This document shows positions 58,707 to 64,000 of a DNA stretch of 64,000 bases, in pieces. A program made the translations under genes and the position numbers. Origin of the DNA: Membranipora membranacea. Lineage: Eukaryota > Bryozoa > Gymnolaemata > Cheilostomatida > Membraniporidae. The notes under the pieces are model-generated. The model made no database searches. It was not told the DNA's origin and saw nothing but the letters and a program-made list of their open reading frames with translations. Where the stretch lies: the NCBI GenBank assembly GCA_914767715.1, contig OU612065.1, positions 39,434,001-39,498,000 of the forward strand, in the 5' to 3' direction. Numbering within the stretch: the first letter of the stretch is position 1; each line of letters begins with the position of its first letter.

Positions 58707-61700
58707 ACAGGAAATGGGGATATTATGTGGGAAAAATCGGCGGTTTTGGTCAACCGTAGTTAATCATCTACTTTTTCATAACCAGTTAACTCAAGCTCTG
58801 ATTCCTACTTCCTAGGACTCCGATATGATCTTTTCAATCACTTTAAAAATTTTCTATCAGCCGTTTGCCATTCTCCATTTTTCAATTCAAAGTATCCAAC
58901 TGAGCGTTTCATAACGATGTATAATTAATACCAAAAAACCATAATGAAAGAGGAAAAATATATTTACTTTAAACATACCTCATTTACCTTGTGTATAGCT
59001 GCGCTAAAGTAGAAGTTTGATATTGATTTTGAAATAAGTATATTTATAAAAAGGCTTTGGCTGATTCAATAAAATTGAAGGTATTTAATCAACTGTACAC
59101 CACTGTACTGTACACCACGGGTGTCTGTAAGACACTGAAAATGTAATAATTTGCCTATCACAACAAGCTGTGTGCAAGCACAGTGCAACAATCGGGGTCC
59201 AGTGAGCAAGCATAGCCCACGCTCTCAAACAATCGATGAGGGCGTGCATGAAGCACACCACAGCTACAGAAGGGATCAGATAGCATACCTCAAATTCTAT
59301 TGTTACTTAAATAGTCCTGCGGCCGATTGCTGGTTAGTTTTCTTCCCAAATAGGACTGGAATGCTTGAGAACTGCCTATATTTTCAAAAAGATTTCTTGG
59401 AGAGGCCTCATACACCTTAGGGTGAAGGCACCCGCCCTGCCTGGACTTCCGCTTTAAAATCCATAAATGCCAGCCTGAATATTACCCATTTTGTATTTCA
59501 ACTAATATTTGCCCAAAGAGTGATGCGGCCAAATGGATTGTTCCGTAACAAAATGTGGCGAAACCCGGGTAAACTTAGAACAATCAAACTCTAAGAATAG
59601 ATCTGTGAGATTGTACTGCTGTCCAGAAAGCTTAGCACACAACTGTCTCACAAGGCCTCATAGATTGGTTGTTATAAAACTACAATCCATATCCTCCTAG
59701 GATGGCAGATGTCACTTTCTGAACGGAAGACACTGATACCTTAGTTCATTGCAATCCCTAATATCCTTATAACATCAAAAAGTGACAGAATGAGGAAAAG
59801 GAGATGATTCAGGATAAATATTTTGAGAAATAATGGGTTACAAAACCATGATGAGATAAAAATATGATAGGGCCATTAATACACTACAATAATGGATAAG
59901 CTTGGCAATAAGGATGTTCCTTAAAACAATTGATTGATGTTGGCTCGGCTCTTACACACTTGGTGTCTTTCTTCCCTATCTGTGGGTTCCGGCTAATATG
60001 AGGGGTCGGCTCATTTTTGGCGTTGAAAATGAATCCTTTTTTAGTGAGTATATGTTGGAGCACAGGCCAAGATAGACCCGTGTCGACATATTTCTTCTGA
60101 AGCCTCAATTAATTTCATCAATCTGGCCTCATTCTGACCAAATTCATCATGTGTTAGACCAGAATAAAAAAAACTGATAAAAAGTTCATCTATCTCTGTA
60201 CCCTGTAATACCTTGATGATACTTGTTTTTTTTCAATCAGCACGAGTATCAAACTGTATACTGTTGGGGCACAGGAAAATTTGAGGTCAGATGCCCCACC
60301 ATGATCTGCTGAGAACCTCTCAATTGAAAGACTCATGCCTAACTCATTACACCACTGGTAGTTTATGTCTTAATGTGGGATTATTTCATTGAAAAGAGTC
60401 ATTTCTAACCACGTTTACAGATTTATTTGAATAATTCAATTGTTTCACAGCATAACAGCAGCAAAATCTGAGCGTTACAAATTAATCACAATGAAATAGG
60501 CCCTTAACATCCACTGAACTAATATCACTAGAGAGTTTCTTGTCCAGCTTGGAAATTGTTCCAGTGTTCACAGTTTGGTGGAAGCAAAGTTCAACTTATC
60601 AGATCTGTGATATATCAGAACGGAAGGGCTATAGCCTCTACTAGTTAGTCAGAATATGGAATCTCAAGAGATTCTAGTTGTAACAGAAAACATTAGAATT
60701 TCTCAGACTCTTAACCTTTTCCCTATTAAGTGCAAGACAATTGAAATGAATAGGACATCGTCTTTGTACACGACTGTAATGGCTATATAATATGAATGGA
60801 GACCACAAGCGGCAAAAGAGCTCATTCTCATGATCAATACAATTTATGGAACAGTTTGTCTGCCTGGATATGAAAGTTGTGTGTTGTAATTGCCATAATA
60901 ATAGTTGGATCCATTACACTAACATTAACCTCGTTACTGATGATATGCTGCCATCACCGCCACATTTTCTGCTTTAGGTGTTACTCCGCAGAGTTCAGTT
61001 TTACACGATGAAAAAAGGAAATGTTATAGCTATAACCAGTTAGAGACTCTCGACAACCTCGCAAACATTTCAATTCTTCTGACTCTAATCATGATTCACA
61101 CTTAGTAAAATAAAAGCCCCATAAACCAGTTTAAGCTTTGTTTTTATTTCTACTTGTACTGACTATTTTGTGTAAGTTGTAAGTATCTCGATTGGTGTGT
61201 CATTGCAAAAACATTTACTTCTTGCTAAGATGGGTAATAGAAGTGGAAATCGGTTTGGCAATACTTATGAGAAGAAAATGTGCAAATCAAACAGATTGTA
61301 GAAACAAAATTGATATATAATGGCTGCTACATGCTAGATAAGTTTAACCTGAGCTTAACTTGCCTCATAATAGCTAATCTCTTCTCACCTACTGTCTACC
61401 TATCACAACGGAACAATCTCAATGCTTCAACAATTCTATAAAAAAATGTAGATTTGGGTACGCAGTTCACTACTGCTCTCAGACTTTTTAGCAATGATAG
61501 ATTGATTGATTGGTTTATTTGTCACTCACACACAAGTATGTTGCGAAGTTCGGTGTTTGATACACTGCTGTTCAAATGGAGCAAAGAGAAAAAAAGTAAC
61601 TACATGAAGAAAAACTGACATCTCATCTTGGATTGGGTTTAAATAATATTATTGAGGGATAAAATCATGTTGCGTAAAAAACTGTCTCTCCCCCAAGAAG

Positions 61701-62021
61701 ACCTATATTTTATTGTCCTGTATCTTCCTGATGGAAGCTTTTGTAAAAAGTCATTTACGAAATGGTCATCATCAAGAATGTAGTTCAGTATCAGGTTTTT
61801 AGTTCTATTATCTATAATGAATTGCAATTTATAATACCCTGTTATCATAATCTGCCATGACCTTCCAGGGCATCGCAACTACTTGCAAACACTTTCCTAC
61901 ACAGGATGACGAAACATTAACTACCACTTAATGGTGGCATTTCTATTTTAAATTGCGTCAATGACATTTCATTGTTATTTTTATACACTAGATCATTTAC
62001 AAATTCTATTAAATTTTTTCT
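58707..62021. other. No gene supported
   Basis: Several frames of 60-90 codons occur on both strands without recognisable domains or splice support. Around 61495-61880 the - strand reads a short frame (LPSGRYRTIKYRSSWGRD) next to a GATTGATTGATT-type tail, which could be the 3' end of an old LINE, but I cannot confirm it. Confidence 0.4.
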
Positions 62022-62210
62022 CTTCTCGGCCTAGTGGCCAAGATCAAAGTGTCGCTGCTAATGGCCGATTAGTGCCAGTTTTAGTTTTGGCTGTCTAGGA
62101 AGTCTTTCATGGCCTCACATCCAGGATGAATTCCAGTTTCTATGATGTATCACATTCCCAGTAATAGGACCCAGGCACCTTGTGTCCCTCTTTAGGGACA
62201 GCCTTATCTT
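62022..62210 (+). mobile_element. SINE with U2-snRNA-like head (sense copy)
   Basis: Begins CTTCTCGGCCTAGTGGCCAA then GATCAAAGTGTCG, like the 5' end of U2 snRNA. The remainder matches the copy at 37383-37589, including CATGGCCTCACATCCAGGAT, GATGTATCACA and the terminal hairpin GTCCCTCTTTAGGGAC. Confidence 0.8.
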
Positions 62211-62610
62211 CTGTTTCTTACTAAACAGCAATTATAATGAATTTCCGAAGATATACCATTCATTATTTTGAGCAGTTTAGCAAAGTAACAGAATCAGGTT
62301 CATTTGACATATTTTGATGATCAAGACAATATATCTATATAGGACAATCTGTATGTCTCGCTATGAAAGTGAAGACTGTTGTGAGTGACAGCAGGAGGGT
62401 TTGCTACAAGCAATGTGACTGACTAGTCTTCCATAAAACATACCACAAAAGTGCTCCATGGTACAAAAATACACTTGTAAAATAATTAAAGCCAAAAGAG
62501 TGACCGAATTTGGACCCAGTTCACCAACATTATCCCATTTTGCTGTTGGGAAGTATTTGGGAAGCTTCCAATCAATACTGGTTAGAAAATGATAAAGTCC
62601 CACCGCTGCC

Positions 62611-62901
62611 CAAGGGCGTCAGAAGGATTTACCAAGGGGTGCTCCTTTTAACTGTGGAGTAGTTAGTGGCATCTGTAAGCGGGGAGGGTGCGGGAGGGGC
62701 GCCCTCCCGTCGACGGAAATCTTTTGAAATTCGAGACCCAAAAAGAGACATTCTGGTACATACCAGCCAACTATTATGGATGAGCAACACCAAGCATGAT
62801 ACCATAAATAATTAACAGCAACAGCCTCTTGCCTCTTACAAATTTTAAACCTCCCAAGGGGTGCTCACTTGAGCACCCTGAGCACCCTTCTGACGCCCAT
62901 G
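62611..62901 (-). mobile_element. hAT-type non-autonomous element B (291 bp)
   Basis: Ends CAAGGGCGTCAGAAGG and CCTTCTGACGCCCATG. It is an internally deleted relative of element A, in the opposite orientation. Flanks are CCGCTGCC (62603-62610) and AGTAGCAT (62902-62909), which do not match each other but match the complements of element A's flanks. Confidence 0.88.
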
Positions 62902-63880
62902 AGTAGCATCCAAATTATGTTACAGACCAACTTGTTAACATGACAAATTAGCACAAATTTCTGTTTGAAATGCTCCCTGATCATGACATATTGACACATG
63001 ACTATTGAATAGATAACTCAAAGATGCGTTTTGCTTGCGCTGAAATGATGAATTTTACTCTCATGGTATTCTTGTTGCGATGTATATTATCAAATACATT
63101 TATCAACTTTATCTGCTAATCAGAATTATTTGATGATCTTACATTAAGCTTCAACAATCACCAGATCAGACCAACAATAACAGTGACAGTAATGTAAAGG
63201 CAAGCTCTAACAATAAACCAGCCAGCTTTAACTATGCTGCCATGACGTTCGGTATTTATGTTCTAGCTTGCAAAGAAGAATGTCTGTTGACTCACTGAAA
63301 AAACCATATCCTGAGTTTGCCACTCACAGGGAATGATTTAGGAGCTAGAATGTAATCAGGCCTTTCGGGACACTCTTTCAAAATTTTATTAAAATCTTTG
63401 GTTGGTCATGGTAGGTCTGAGTTAGAAATCGGTGTATTGCGACATTATACATAACATCTTTCACGCTTGGCAGTCAACACCAAATGGCAAGCAACCTAAA
63501 TCCATTCTCAAACAGATAAATGAAGTGGAACAAACAACCTAGGTCACCTTTACATATGATCAAATAAAGAGTAATAATGTTTGGTACAAATCTGCGAATA
63601 TCTCTGACGTTTTCTTTGTCTTTATCGGAGGATTTATGTCTTTCACTCACCCCTTTATAATATTTTTTAAATGTCATCAGCTTTTCTATCTGCCAGAAAA
63701 CTCTTGTTAATAAGCATCATGCGTTTGGCATTTGCATTATGGTTTGACCTGAATGTCATGTAAAACGAAAGACAATGATGACTTTGTGGTTTTTGTAAAC
63801 AAGCTGCAAAAGCTCCTTAGGGGGGATCACAGGCGTGAGATATATGAATGAAAGCAAGAATGTGGTAGTGATTGTAGTTG
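62902..63880 (+). repeat. Duplicated segment, right part of copy 2 ('R2')
   Basis: Direct paralogue of 53322-54514, without the 255-bp MITE. It begins AGTAGCATCCAAATTATG immediately after element B and remains alignable to about GAATGTGGTAGTGATTG near 63865. Non-coding on inspection. Confidence 0.85.
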
Positions 63881-64000
63881 TCCCATTTTGTAGCTGGACT
63901 AGAAGCTCCTAAGTCTTAAACTTCCTGAATACTTCCCAACAGTAGCATAATGTTGTTTAAGTGGATCCAAATTTTGTCTTTCTCTGACCTCAATTATTTA

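Noticed and set aside
59151-59420. 89-codon + strand frame
   Set aside because: No recognisable domain and no supporting splice sites. It could be an exon of an unknown gene, but nothing distinguishes it from chance.

Overview
The window is metazoan nuclear DNA: AT-rich, intron-dense (GT-AG introns mostly 150-1500 bp), with animal-specific extracellular domains and many small transposon remnants, SINE-like repeats and minisatellites. The gene content fits an invertebrate, but nothing here fixes the phylum.

Region 1 (about 948-43500, + strand) is one very large gene, apparently complete, of the polycystin-1 (PKD1) family. I could chain 68 exons, each with splice sites and a phase matching its neighbours, into one frame of about 3,560 codons. 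The protein order is signal peptide, WSC domain, a roughly 440-residue ectodomain I do not recognise, PKD-type beta-sandwich repeats, REJ module, GAIN domain with a GPS motif, TM1, PLAT, TM2-TM6, the extracellular polycystin (TOP) domain, TM7-TM11 with a degenerate pore loop, and a basic C-terminal tail. Its introns hold several minisatellites. One of them is an expansion of an exon-intron junction carrying 13 intact copies of the splice donor. They also hold a 490-bp hAT-like MITE and an antisense SINE with a U2-snRNA-like head.

Region 2 (46009-51467, + strand) is a five-exon gene for a secreted protein of about 260 aa with a Cys-rich PAN-like N-terminus and an F5/8C or fucolectin-type domain. 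Its last intron contains a 365/328-bp inverted repeat, a dead non-LTR reverse transcriptase and a 740-bp CpG-rich 12-bp minisatellite.

Region 3 (51906-64000) begins with two in-phase exons of an unrecognised, probably secreted protein. The rest is repeat-rich. A 1.8-kb sequence is present twice, and two oppositely oriented hAT-type elements (54515-55713 and 62611-62901) carry each other's target-site duplications. This is the expected signature of a 7-8 kb inversion by recombination between the two transposons. No further genes could be supported from 56.3 to 64 kb.

The two complete genes are both extracellular or membrane recognition proteins. Nothing in the sequence shows that they are functionally linked.
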